Source: an uncultured Desulfatitalea sp. (lineage in GTDB: Bacteria > Desulfobacterota > Desulfobacteria > Desulfobacterales > Desulfosarcinaceae). From it: 64,000 nt of DNA. Position 1 is the stretch's first letter. Each line of letters opens with the position of its first letter. The notes beneath the pieces were generated by a model. The model did not search any database. It was not told the origin of the DNA and saw only the letters and a program-made list of their open reading frames with translations. Both the position numbers and the translations under genes were made by a program. Location of the stretch: assembly GCA_937868765.1 (NCBI GenBank), contig CALMNL010000004.1, positions 124,001-188,000 on the forward strand. Reading direction: 5' to 3'. Of this stretch, positions 46,647 through 55,399 are shown in pieces.

Positions 46647-47207
46647 CTACTCATTTACTTCGAAGGGATGATCGCAGTGGTCATCCGCTGCGCACTGTTC
46701 TATGGCCATGGGGACGATGGGGCGCAGCAAACCGGCATAGATCGGCTCGATTTTCTCCAGACGTTCGACCAGCGGCGACAGGCCTTGCAGGCACCGCCAG
46801 ACCGGCGCGGTATGCGCCGGATGTGGACAGATCGAGAGAAATTCCAACATTAGAGGAAGGTAATCGGGCAACTCTCCCGAGATGCGCTCCCACCCGGCCT
46901 GCGCGTAAGTGTGCTGCAGGCGCGCCAGGGCCCCGGCCCGTTTTTCGTTGTCGCCGAACGCGTGGTAGGTCACGTTCAGAGTGGTGGCCGGATTCATGTC
47001 GAACACGGCCGTATATCTCTCCTGAACGTGGATCGGGGCATGGGCACGAAGATAGTGAAGATATGCCTGGACCGCGGATTGAATCTCCGCTGAAAGCAAA
47101 CGCTCGGCGAAGGAGCCAATCTCATCCAGGCGGCTGAACAGCTCTTCATCGGGATAGTGCAACACCACCGAGAGTACTTGTAGCGAATCGTTGATGCTCC
47201 TGGCCAT
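46647..47207 (-). CDS. narJ: Nitrate reductase assembly chaperone NarJ
   Basis: A 186-residue helical chaperone. LQVLSVVLHYPDEELFSRLDEI and ERYTAVFDMNPATTLNVTYH are NarJ-type signatures, with DHC near the acidic tail. NarJ binds apo-NarG, helping molybdenum cofactor insertion and membrane docking. ATG 47207 with AAAGG before it is preferred to the longer start at 47237 that overlaps narH. Confidence 0.9.
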   Translation of the reverse strand: MARSINDSLQVLSVVLHYPDEELFSRLDEIGSFAERLLSAEIQSAVQAYLHYLRAHAPIHVQERYTAVFDMNPATTLNVTYHAFGDNEKRAGALARLQHTYAQAGWERISGELPDYLPLMLEFLSICPHPAHTAPVWRCLQGLSPLVERLEKIEPIYAGLLRPIVPMAIEQCAADDHCDHPFEVNE

Positions 47208-47233
47208 CTTACAGCCTTTCTGCGCGTCCGCGG

Positions 47234-48658
47234 TCAAACGGCGTCGCCAAAGCCGCAGCGGCCCTGGCGGGTGTAGTTCTCTGCTTCTCCCACGACCGGC
47301 TTGGTGGGCAGTACGAAACGGTCCTCCAGGCGCGCCAACGCCAGCAGTCGGTACATCTTCTCGACATCGCCCGCGTCGAGTTCAACCGCATCGAGCAAGC
47401 CGGTGTCGGTCCGATTTTCCAGGCGTCGGGTGCGCATGTAGCCGCGAAGGGCCGCAAGGCGCTGGAGGGCCCTGCGCACCGGCGCCTCGTCGCCGGCGGT
47501 CAGCAGGTTGGCCAGGTAGGTGATGGGAATGCGCAGGCGGTCGATCAGATCCGCTTCCCGGCCGGGCGCCACCTGACTGCTGATCGGACTCAACGGCGGC
47601 ACATACCACACCATGGGCAGGGTCCGAAATTCAGGGTGCAGCGGCAGCGCCAGGCGCCACTGTTTGATCAACGCGTAAACCGGTGAGCGTTTTGCGGCGG
47701 CCATAATGTTCGCAGAGATGCCCTGGTCATCGGCGTGGTGCTGGACGTCGGGGTCGTGGGGGTCGAGCAGGATCTCCAGATGGGCTGGGTAAACAGCCTC
47801 GTCCGACGGTGCCGAGGCCGCCCCGGCGATGCGGTCCGCATCGTAAAGCAGCACGCCCACGTAACGGATGCGGCCGACGCAGCTGTGGGCGCACAGGGTG
47901 GGCAGGCCGGCTTCGATGCGGGGATAGCAGAAGATGCACTTTTCCGCCCGCCCGGTCTTCCAGTTGAAGTAGACTTTCTTGTACGGACAGCCCGACACGC
48001 AGTAACGCCACCCGCGGCAGCGCTCCTGGTCCACCAGCACGATGCCGTCCTCTTCCCGCTTGTACAGGGCGCCGGACGGACAGGAGGCCACGCAGGCCGG
48101 ATTGAGGCAGTGTTCGCACAGGCGCGGCAGCCAGAACATGAACACATTGTGGAACTGCAGATAGGTCGTCCACTCCAGATTCTTGAAATTGGGGTCTCCA
48201 CCGCCCGTTTCGCCCAGGCCGGCGAGATCATCCTCCCAGTTGGGGCCCCACTTGAGGACCATCGGTTCGCCGGTCAAGCGGGAATGCGGACGCACCGACG
48301 GCTGGTGTTGGCGCTTGGGGCTTTCGATGAGGCGGGCATAGTCGTAATTCCACGGTTCGTAGTAGTCGTCGATGACGGGCAGATCGGGGTTGTGAAAAAT
48401 GTTGAGGCCTTTGTGCAGTCGGCCGCCGGCTTTGAGTTCCAGGCGGTCCCGGCGCAGTTGCCAGCCTCCCCGGTAGTGCGCCTGGTTCTCCCATTTTCGG
48501 GGGTAGCCGATACCGGGTTTGCATTCCACGTTGTTGAACCACATGTATTCGGCGCCGTCGCGGTTGGTCCACACATTCTTGCACGGAATGCTGCAGGTAT
48601 GGCAGCCGATGCACTTGTCCAGATTCAGCACCATGGCATATTGGGCTTTAATCTTCAT
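47234..48658 (-). CDS. narH: Respiratory nitrate reductase beta subunit NarH
   Basis: A 474-residue iron-sulfur protein. C16, C19, C22 and C26 (CIGCHTCSIPC) start the first cluster; CEHCLNPACVASCP and CRGWRYCVSGCP contain the others, and the tryptophan in the latter replaces a cysteine so that this site holds [3Fe-4S] as in NarH. It carries electrons from NarI to NarG. It overlaps narG by 11 bases. It is about 40 residues shorter than the Escherichia coli protein. Confidence 0.95.
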   Translation of the reverse strand: MKIKAQYAMVLNLDKCIGCHTCSIPCKNVWTNRDGAEYMWFNNVECKPGIGYPRKWENQAHYRGGWQLRRDRLELKAGGRLHKGLNIFHNPDLPVIDDYYEPWNYDYARLIESPKRQHQPSVRPHSRLTGEPMVLKWGPNWEDDLAGLGETGGGDPNFKNLEWTTYLQFHNVFMFWLPRLCEHCLNPACVASCPSGALYKREEDGIVLVDQERCRGWRYCVSGCPYKKVYFNWKTGRAEKCIFCYPRIEAGLPTLCAHSCVGRIRYVGVLLYDADRIAGAASAPSDEAVYPAHLEILLDPHDPDVQHHADDQGISANIMAAAKRSPVYALIKQWRLALPLHPEFRTLPMVWYVPPLSPISSQVAPGREADLIDRLRIPITYLANLLTAGDEAPVRRALQRLAALRGYMRTRRLENRTDTGLLDAVELDAGDVEKMYRLLALARLEDRFVLPTKPVVGEAENYTRQGRCGFGDAV

Positions 48659-51600
48659 ACCAGTCCACCTTTCCGGCTTTGCGCACGATGATCGTCTCGT
48701 CGCGCTGGGCGCCGATGGGGCCGTAATAGTTGAATCCGTAGCTCAACTGCGCATACCCGCCGATCATATGGGTCGGCTTGACCATGATGCGGGTGACGCT
48801 GTTGTGGGTCCCGCCGCGTTTGCCGGACAGCGTCGATCCCGGCGTGTTGATCAGGCGTTCCTGGGCATGGTACATGAACGCCTTGCCCGGCGGAATGCGC
48901 GGGCTCACCACGGCCTTGGCCATCACCACGCCATTGGCGTTGAAGCACTCCAGCCAGTCATTGTCCCGCACGGCGATCTTGCGGGCGTCTTCGTCATTGA
49001 TCCAGATCGCTTCGCCGCCGCGGAACAGGGTCAGCATGGTCAGGGTGTCCGAATAGGTGCTGTGAATCGACCATTTGGAGTGGGGCGTCAGATAATTGAG
49101 GACGATCTCCCGTTCCGGTTCACGGGCGACCCCGGCCGGTTCGGTGTCTTTTTCGTCCAGGGGCGGCCTGTAGACCGGCAGGTGTTCGCCGAAGTCACAC
49201 ATCCAACGGTGATCCTGGTAGAACTGGGCCCGGCCCGTGAGAGTCCGGAACGGCACCTTCTCCTCGACGTTGATGACAAAGGGCGAATAGCGGCGCTCCT
49301 CGGATTCGATGCCGCTCCAGATGGGCGAGGTGATGATTTTGCGCGGCTGTACCGTCAGGTCGTCGAACCGGAAACGTTCGCCCTGCCGGCGCAGGCTCAG
49401 GTGCTGGAGTGACAGCCCGGTTCGTTTTTCCAGGCCCGCCCAGGCCTTGACCGCCGTCTCGCCGTTGGTTTCCGGTGCCAGCATCAGAATGGTTTCGGCG
49501 GCCTGTTTGGCCGTTTCCATGGCCGGACGCCCCTGGCCGGCGCCTTCCTCCATCACGCTGCCCAGTTCAGCCTTCAGCGCTTCGATTTCTTCCCCGGCCT
49601 TCCACATGACGCCCTTGGACCCGACGCCCACGGAACCGGCCAAGGGTCCCAGGGCGGTCATCATGCGATAGACCTCCGGGTAATTGCGGGTCACCACCGC
49701 CATGTTCGGCATGGTCCTGCCCGGCTGCGGCTCGCACTCGCCGCGGCGCCAGTCCCGGACCTCGGGCTGGGCGATTTCGCCCGGGCTGTCGTGCATCAGC
49801 GGCGTGGCTACCAGTTCCTTGACCAACCCCAGGTGGTCGGCCGCCAATTGCGAAAATTTTTCGGCGATGGTTTTAAACTGCTCCCAGTTGGTGCGCGTCT
49901 CCCAGGGGGGATCGATGGCCGGATTGAAGGGGTGGATGAACGGGTGCATGTCGGTGGTGTTCAAATCGTGCATCTCGTACCATCCGGCGGCCGGCAGGAC
50001 GATATCGGCGTACATGGCGCTGGTGGACATGCGCAGTTCCAGGGTGACCAGCAGGTCCAGCTTGTTTTCCGGCGCCGGATCGCGCCAGGTGATCTCTTCG
50101 GGGCGCAGGTGGCTGTCGGTGTTCAGCACCGCGTGGTCGGCGCCCAGCAGATGCTTGAGAAAGTATTCGTGCCCCTTGCCGCTGGCGCCCAGCAGGTTGG
50201 CCCGCCACAGGAACAGCACCCGGGGGAAATTCACCGGGTTGTCCGGATCTTCCACGGCAAAGCGCAATTCCCCCTTTTTCAGTTTTTCGACGGCGTAGGC
50301 CACGATCTGTTCGTCCGAGGAAGCGCCGTGGGCCATGGCCTCACGCACCAGTTCGATGGGGTTCCGGTCGAACTGCGGATAGGAGGGCAGCCATCCCAGG
50401 CGGGCGGCGATCACGTTGTAATCGGCCATGTGCGGCAACGGCCGCTGGTCCGAGAGCGGTGAAAGCACGCTGTCCGGCCGCAGGTGGTCGTAGCGCCACT
50501 GATCGGTGGCGAAGTAGTAAAACGAGGTGCCGTTTTGCTGCCGCGGCGGCCTTTGCCAATCCAGTCCGAACGCCACCTGGGACCAGGCCGCCTGGGGCCG
50601 CACTTTTTCCTGCCCCACGTAGTGCGCCCAGCCGCCGCCGTTGACCCCCTGGCAGCCGCACAGGGTGGTCAAGTTGATGATGGTCCGGTAGATCATATCG
50701 CTGTGATACCAGTGGTTGGTGCCGGCCCCCAGAAAGATCATGGACTTGCCGCGGGTCTTTTCGGCATTGTCGGCGAACTCGCGCGCCACGCGGATGGCAT
50801 CGGCCGCCGGCACGCCCGTGATGGCCTCCTGCCAGGCGGGGGTGTAGGGTTTGAGATCGGAGTAATCCTTCGGGTAGTCCGGGCAGTCGTCGGCCAGGGT
50901 CGCCGGTGCTTGCTTGGGCAGCAGGCCCAGTTGGGCGGCCATCAGGTCGAAAACCGTCGTCACCCGCAATTCGCCCGCAGCGGTTGCAATCTTTTTATAA
51001 GGCACCCGGCCTCGCCGGATGCCGCTGCCGGCCGCCGCGAACACCGGGAAGGAGACCGCCTGCCAGCCGTCGTTTCGGTCGGCGAAACTCAGCAGCGGAT
51101 CGATGGGCCGGTCGCCGTCCTCCATTTTCAGATTCCAGCGCCCTTCTTCGTTCCACCGGAACCCGATGCTGCCGTTGGGCACGCGAAAATCACCGCCGGC
51201 CGCATCGACCACCACGGTTTTCCACTGCGCATTGTTGGTTCCCCCCCCCAGGTCGGCGGCCCGCAGGAACCGGCCGGGCGTATGGTGGCCGCCGTGATCT
51301 TCGAGCACCACTGCAAACGGCAGATCGGTATACTGCTTGGCGTACTCCCTGAAATAAGGCACCTGGCGGTCAATGTAGAACTCCTTGACGATCACATGGG
51401 TCATGGCCATGGCCAGGGCCCCATCGGTTCCGGCTTTGGCCGGCAACCAGGTGTCGGCGAACTTGACATACTCGGCGTAATCGGGCGCCACCGCGGCCAC
51501 CCGGGCGCCCCGATAGCGCGCCTCGGTGTAGAAATGGGCATCGGGGGTGCGGGTCATGGGCAGGTTGGTGCCCCAGACGATAAAATAGCTCGATTCATAC

Positions 51601-52358
51601 CAGTCGGCGCTCTCCGGCACGTCGGTCTGCTCTCCCCAGATTTGCGGCGAGGCAGGGGGCAGATCGCAATACCAGTCGTAGAAACTGATCATGGCCGCGC
51701 CGATCAGGGACAAGAAACGCGCACCCGAGGCGTAGCACACCATCGACATGGCCGGGATCGGTGAAAAGCCGAAGATGCGGTCCGGCCCGTATTGCTTGAT
51801 GGTATGGATCAACCCCGCGGCGATCAGGGTGGCGGCCTGGTCCCAGGTGAATCTCACGAATCCGCCCTTGCCGCGCTCCCGGTGGAACCGGCGGCGTTTT
51901 TCCTCGTCGGCGACGATGCTCCCCCAGGCGGAGACCGGATCGCCGTTCTGCTCCAGCGCCTCGCGCCACATCTGCATCAAACTGGATCGGATCAGCGGGT
52001 ATTTCAAGCGGACCGGGCTGTAGGTGTACCAGGAATAAGTCGCCCCGCGCGGGCAGCCCCGCGGTTCATGATTGGGGAACCCTGCGCCGCACGCCGGATA
52101 GTCCGTGGCCTGGGTTTCCCATACCAGGATGCCGTCCTTCACGTAGACTTCCCAGGAGCAGGAACCTGTGCAGTTGACCCCGTGGGTGGAACGCACCTTC
52201 TTGTCGTACTGCCAGCGGCGGCGATACAGATCCTCCCATTCTCTTTGGCCGCAGCGGATCTGCGCCCAATCGTCGGCCGTTTTTTCCTCCAGGCAGCCGT
52301 GCGAGGGGCCTTTGGGTCGGAAAAACCTTAGCGCGCGAAACAATGAAGATCGGCTCAT
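48648..52358 (-). CDS. narG: Respiratory nitrate reductase alpha subunit NarG
   Basis: A 1236-residue molybdoenzyme that reduces nitrate to nitrite at the cytoplasmic side of the membrane. The cluster site is H59, C63 and C67 (HGVNCTGSCSW), with the histidine ligand typical of NarG. GEQTDVPESADWYESSYF is the region of the molybdenum aspartate ligand. The N-terminus (RSSLFRALRFFRPKGP) is a relic twin-arginine-like tail as in cytoplasmic NarG. Closest homologues are of membrane NarGHI. It follows a PP2C gene and is followed by narH. Confidence 0.97.
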   Translation of the reverse strand: MSRSSLFRALRFFRPKGPSHGCLEEKTADDWAQIRCGQREWEDLYRRRWQYDKKVRSTHGVNCTGSCSWEVYVKDGILVWETQATDYPACGAGFPNHEPRGCPRGATYSWYTYSPVRLKYPLIRSSLMQMWREALEQNGDPVSAWGSIVADEEKRRRFHRERGKGGFVRFTWDQAATLIAAGLIHTIKQYGPDRIFGFSPIPAMSMVCYASGARFLSLIGAAMISFYDWYCDLPPASPQIWGEQTDVPESADWYESSYFIVWGTNLPMTRTPDAHFYTEARYRGARVAAVAPDYAEYVKFADTWLPAKAGTDGALAMAMTHVIVKEFYIDRQVPYFREYAKQYTDLPFAVVLEDHGGHHTPGRFLRAADLGGGTNNAQWKTVVVDAAGGDFRVPNGSIGFRWNEEGRWNLKMEDGDRPIDPLLSFADRNDGWQAVSFPVFAAAGSGIRRGRVPYKKIATAAGELRVTTVFDLMAAQLGLLPKQAPATLADDCPDYPKDYSDLKPYTPAWQEAITGVPAADAIRVAREFADNAEKTRGKSMIFLGAGTNHWYHSDMIYRTIINLTTLCGCQGVNGGGWAHYVGQEKVRPQAAWSQVAFGLDWQRPPRQQNGTSFYYFATDQWRYDHLRPDSVLSPLSDQRPLPHMADYNVIAARLGWLPSYPQFDRNPIELVREAMAHGASSDEQIVAYAVEKLKKGELRFAVEDPDNPVNFPRVLFLWRANLLGASGKGHEYFLKHLLGADHAVLNTDSHLRPEEITWRDPAPENKLDLLVTLELRMSTSAMYADIVLPAAGWYEMHDLNTTDMHPFIHPFNPAIDPPWETRTNWEQFKTIAEKFSQLAADHLGLVKELVATPLMHDSPGEIAQPEVRDWRRGECEPQPGRTMPNMAVVTRNYPEVYRMMTALGPLAGSVGVGSKGVMWKAGEEIEALKAELGSVMEEGAGQGRPAMETAKQAAETILMLAPETNGETAVKAWAGLEKRTGLSLQHLSLRRQGERFRFDDLTVQPRKIITSPIWSGIESEERRYSPFVINVEEKVPFRTLTGRAQFYQDHRWMCDFGEHLPVYRPPLDEKDTEPAGVAREPEREIVLNYLTPHSKWSIHSTYSDTLTMLTLFRGGEAIWINDEDARKIAVRDNDWLECFNANGVVMAKAVVSPRIPPGKAFMYHAQERLINTPGSTLSGKRGGTHNSVTRIMVKPTHMIGGYAQLSYGFNYYGPIGAQRDETIIVRKAGKVDWYED

Positions 52359-52392
52359 GGAAAACCTCCAACGCAGGTAAAGGTTCCAGGAA

Positions 52393-52429
52393 GGCCTTAC
52401 AGCTCTCGGTAAGACCAGCTCGCAGCTGG
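52393..52429. repeat. Two inverted repeats upstream of narG
   Basis: GGCCTTAC (52393-52400) and GTAAGACC (52409-52416) pair with one mismatch. CCAGCT (52415-52420) and AGCTGG (52424-52429) pair perfectly around CGC. They lie 35-71 bases before the narG start in the 151-base gap to the PP2C gene. They may be a regulator site or an RNA hairpin that separates expression of the signalling genes from the reductase genes. Confidence 0.4.
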
Positions 52430-52509
52430 CACAACGGCAGGCGAGTCATCGCATGCGCATGTCAGGGCGGTCTGCAGCCGGGATTGAATGGGGCGGGGCC
52501 GGCGTGAAT

Positions 52510-53370
52510 TCATAGACAGGTTACCTGCCTGCCCCTTGATCTGCAACATATTTCGGTCCATGCATTTGACCCAGATCGATCCATCCCCTTTTCCAATGCA
52601 TCCTTTCCCGACTCACTTGCGCTGCCCCTGCGCGCGCAGACGACCAACGTAATGTCGTCCTCGGCGCCGTTTCGAATGGCCGCTGCCACCAGCGCGGCGG
52701 CCGCCTCCTGCGGCGTCGTTCGCGCGCTGAAAACGGCTTGCAGCTCGGCCGAAGTCAGGGCGCGGTGCAACCCATCGGAGCAAACAAGGAATTGGTCATC
52801 CAACCGGATTTGCATCGCGCCGGTTTCGGGCTCGCAATGGCCGCAGCCGATATATTGATCCATGACGTGACGCGAATAGTGCCCCGGCATCTGCTCCGCC
52901 GAAATCTCGCCCTCTTGGAGCAGAAAGCGCCCCAGGGTCTGATCCTCGGTGACCTGGGTCAACATGCTGTCGCGCCACAGGTAGAGACGGCTGTCGCCCA
53001 CGTGAAGCCAGTGCAGCCGATGGCTGCTCAGCAGCGCGCAGACCAGGGTGCTGCCCTTGCCCTGAAACTCCCCGTCGCGAAAATTGTGCCCATGGACCGC
53101 ACGGTCGAGCTCCATTACCCGCTGCTGCAATTCCGAGAACGCTTCTGCATGAGCAATGGCGTCCAGCGCGTCAATGACGGTCTGCGCGGCCCATGCGCCC
53201 CCGCCGCTCAATCCATCGGCCACGGCGACCAAAACACAGGCCTCCGGCAGGGCCTTGATCAAAGAGCGATCTTCATTGGTCGGACGGCAAGGGCCTTGAT
53301 GGGAAAGGCCGAACGCCGAGAAGGCGCCATGGAATAGGGCCGTGGGGTATGGGGGCCGAGCGCGGTTCAC
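52510..53370 (-). CDS. PP2C-family Ser/Thr protein phosphatase
   Basis: A 286-residue protein with all PP2C motifs: TNEDRS (D34), AVADGLSGGG (D52), HVGDSRLYLW, CSDGLHRAL and GAEDDITLVV, which bind two metal ions. It removes phosphate from serine or threonine. It starts at GTG overlapping the kinase stop by four bases (GTGA), so kinase and phosphatase are made together and probably act on the same proteins. The last 30 residues are non-conserved. Confidence 0.92.
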   Translation of the reverse strand: MNRARPPYPTALFHGAFSAFGLSHQGPCRPTNEDRSLIKALPEACVLVAVADGLSGGGAWAAQTVIDALDAIAHAEAFSELQQRVMELDRAVHGHNFRDGEFQGKGSTLVCALLSSHRLHWLHVGDSRLYLWRDSMLTQVTEDQTLGRFLLQEGEISAEQMPGHYSRHVMDQYIGCGHCEPETGAMQIRLDDQFLVCSDGLHRALTSAELQAVFSARTTPQEAAAALVAAAIRNGAEDDITLVVCARRGSASESGKDALEKGMDRSGSNAWTEICCRSRGRQVTCL

Positions 53371-55034
53371 ATTTCACCTGCCCGCATATCAATGTTTTCC
53401 GTCAGCTCAACCTCCACGCCCATGGCGCCGGCCTTGGCCTTGAAGGTTTGGATCAGCGCATTGAGCGCCTTGCCATGTTCATCCTTAAAAGCGAGACACA
53501 GGGCGGCGCGCCGCTTGTCGGCGGCCCTGGCCAGGCCCAAGTCGGTATTGCCCAACAGGGAGCGCAGGGCCGCCCGGGCCTGGTGCATGGTCTGGTAACG
53601 TTGCGCCGGATCGCGACGCCCGCAGCGCTGCACAAACGCACGCAGCAACGGAGGGATGTCGGCCTTGACCAGGCCCGGATCGGCGACATCCCGGCGCAGG
53701 TGCAGATCGATCAGCGTCCTGGCTTCCTTTGCTTCGAAGGGGCGCCGGCCGCTGAGCATCTCGTAGGCCGTGACGCCCAGGGCATAGATATCGGCGCGGG
53801 CATCCACCGGATCGCCGCGGATCTGCTCCGGAGAGACGTAATGGGCGGTTCCGGGATTCGAGAAATCTTCGGTGCCGGCCGCACAGGCCAACCCGAAATC
53901 GAGCACTTTGACCTGATCGTTGGGCTGAACGAGGATGTTGGCCGGGTTGATGTCGCGATGGATGATACCGCGCTCATGGGCGTAGGCCAGCGCATCGCAG
54001 AGCTGGTAGAGATAGCGGGCCGCCGGATAGGGCGCAATGGCGCGCAGGTGGGCGATCATTTGCTTGAGGGAATCGCCCCGCAGATATTCCATGATGATGA
54101 ACAAGGTGCGATGACGCTCTTCGAAATCATACACCTTGACGATATGAGGATGGGACAGCCCGGCGATGATCTTGGCTTCATCGTAGAAGCTTTGAAAGAA
54201 ATCGGGCTGCAGGGCCATGTGGTGGCGCATCATTTTGATGGTCACCGGCATGTTCAGGTCCTTGTGCACCCCCTTGTAGACGATGCTGAAAGCCCCGCGG
54301 CCGATGATGTCGGTGGCGATGTACTTGCCGATGGTGCGGTATGCCGTGGGCCGGCGGCTGTCCAGACGGTCGGCCACCAGTTCGGTGATGAACGCCAGCA
54401 GGTCGGGGTCATTATCGGCGAAATCGTCGAACTGCTCCCGGGTCATTTCCCAAAGCAGCATGTCGGTTTCGGCTTCCACATGGGCGCGGCGCGGCTCGCC
54501 GGTCAAAATTCCCAGACCGCCGACGATGTCTCCTTCCCCATAGTGGTCCACCGGGTGCAATTGGCCCTCTTTTTCCACGATGACCAGGCAGGAACCATGC
54601 TGGATGATATAGGCCTTGTCCTCCACGGCCCCCTGCATCACGAAACGCTCTCCGGCCTTGACATGGCGGCAGGTCATCTCGTCGAAAAAGGGGCTGCGGT
54701 GCTCCCGGTTGACGAATTGCAGGAATTTGATCCTGGAGCCGGCGTGTCGTTCCTGTTCCTGAACCATTTGGTAGAAGGCGCAGTTGCGGCAGGAGGGGCG
54801 TTTTTCGGCAAAAGAGCCTTGCAGGCAGCCGCCGCAATAGGTTCCGGCTACGGCCCAGCACACCCTGCCGGCGTTTTGACCGGAGTTGATCCCATCGAAG
54901 GAGGTGTCGGTCGCGGCCGGACACGCACCGAATTCGGCGACTTTTTTACCCCCCTGTTCGAGTCCGCAGTCCATTACCTGCCAGCAATTGAGCCGGCCGG
55001 ATGGGCATTTGCCGTTGGACGAACGCTGCGTCAT
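53367..55034 (-). CDS. Two-CW / cyclic-nucleotide-binding / Ser/Thr protein kinase
   Basis: A 555-residue protein with three parts. Residues 10-95 hold ten or more cysteines in the two-CW pattern (CWQVMDC at 17-23; CWAVAGTYCGG at 59-69; CRNC at 82-85), a probable metal or redox sensor. Residues about 115-230 are a cNMP-binding domain (IIQHGSCLVIVEKEG). Residues about 238-495 are a kinase: GRGAFS 245-250, K267, HRD 359-361, DFG 379-381. In HRDINPAN the usual Lys after HRD is Asn363. An extra C-terminal segment of about 55 residues follows. It heads a set with PP2C and narGHJI. Confidence 0.93.
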   Translation of the reverse strand: MTQRSSNGKCPSGRLNCWQVMDCGLEQGGKKVAEFGACPAATDTSFDGINSGQNAGRVCWAVAGTYCGGCLQGSFAEKRPSCRNCAFYQMVQEQERHAGSRIKFLQFVNREHRSPFFDEMTCRHVKAGERFVMQGAVEDKAYIIQHGSCLVIVEKEGQLHPVDHYGEGDIVGGLGILTGEPRRAHVEAETDMLLWEMTREQFDDFADNDPDLLAFITELVADRLDSRRPTAYRTIGKYIATDIIGRGAFSIVYKGVHKDLNMPVTIKMMRHHMALQPDFFQSFYDEAKIIAGLSHPHIVKVYDFEERHRTLFIIMEYLRGDSLKQMIAHLRAIAPYPAARYLYQLCDALAYAHERGIIHRDINPANILVQPNDQVKVLDFGLACAAGTEDFSNPGTAHYVSPEQIRGDPVDARADIYALGVTAYEMLSGRRPFEAKEARTLIDLHLRRDVADPGLVKADIPPLLRAFVQRCGRRDPAQRYQTMHQARAALRSLLGNTDLGLARAADKRRAALCLAFKDEHGKALNALIQTFKAKAGAMGVEVELTENIDMRAGEM

Positions 55035-55399
55035 GCACCCAACCTCACGATGGGGTCCGTTGCGCGGACCGGGTGTTCAGTGCCTTGCCCTATGATGGCT
55101 TGGTCTCCACCGTAGAACAAAGAAAAAGCCGTCTCCTTGACTTAAATCAAATATAAAATCATTCGATCGTAACCGGGCCCCTCAAGCATTACGCCCCCTC
55201 CTCGGCCGATCCTCGAACGCGACACCCGGCGCAATGACGCCCTGCTCATCGCTCATGGCGGAGCCGCAGATGCAATCACATGGGAGACAGCGTCATTTGT
55301 CCAAGGCAACTGCCGGGAGGGGCACCCTAAAATACTTACAAAATTTACGCCAAAAGGGTTATAGTTTAGAAAAAATCGAACTTTGAACGGAAGCAACCC
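55035..55399. other. Divergent control region, kinase-nar genes and histidine kinase
   Basis: 365 bases without a gene. It holds an FNR-like box (55137-55150) and AT-rich DNA around 55320-55380 where TATAGT (55362-55367) may be a -10 for the rightward histidine kinase gene, although no good -35 was found. No sigma54 GG-N10-GC pair was found in either direction. Confidence 0.5.
55137..55150. promoter_or_regulatory. FNR/CRP-type palindrome upstream of the kinase-nar genes
   Basis: TTGACTTAAATCAA matches the FNR consensus TTGAT-N4-ATCAA at nine of ten defined positions. It is centred 109 bases before the kinase start codon, at a distance that could place it about 40 bases before a leftward transcription start. 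FNR-type proteins switch on nitrate respiration when oxygen is absent, which fits the genes downstream. Confidence 0.6.

Noticed and set aside
52359-52509. Possible sigma54 promoter before narG
   Set aside because: A GG...GC pair exists but with 11 rather than 10 bases between, and the rest of the consensus is poor.
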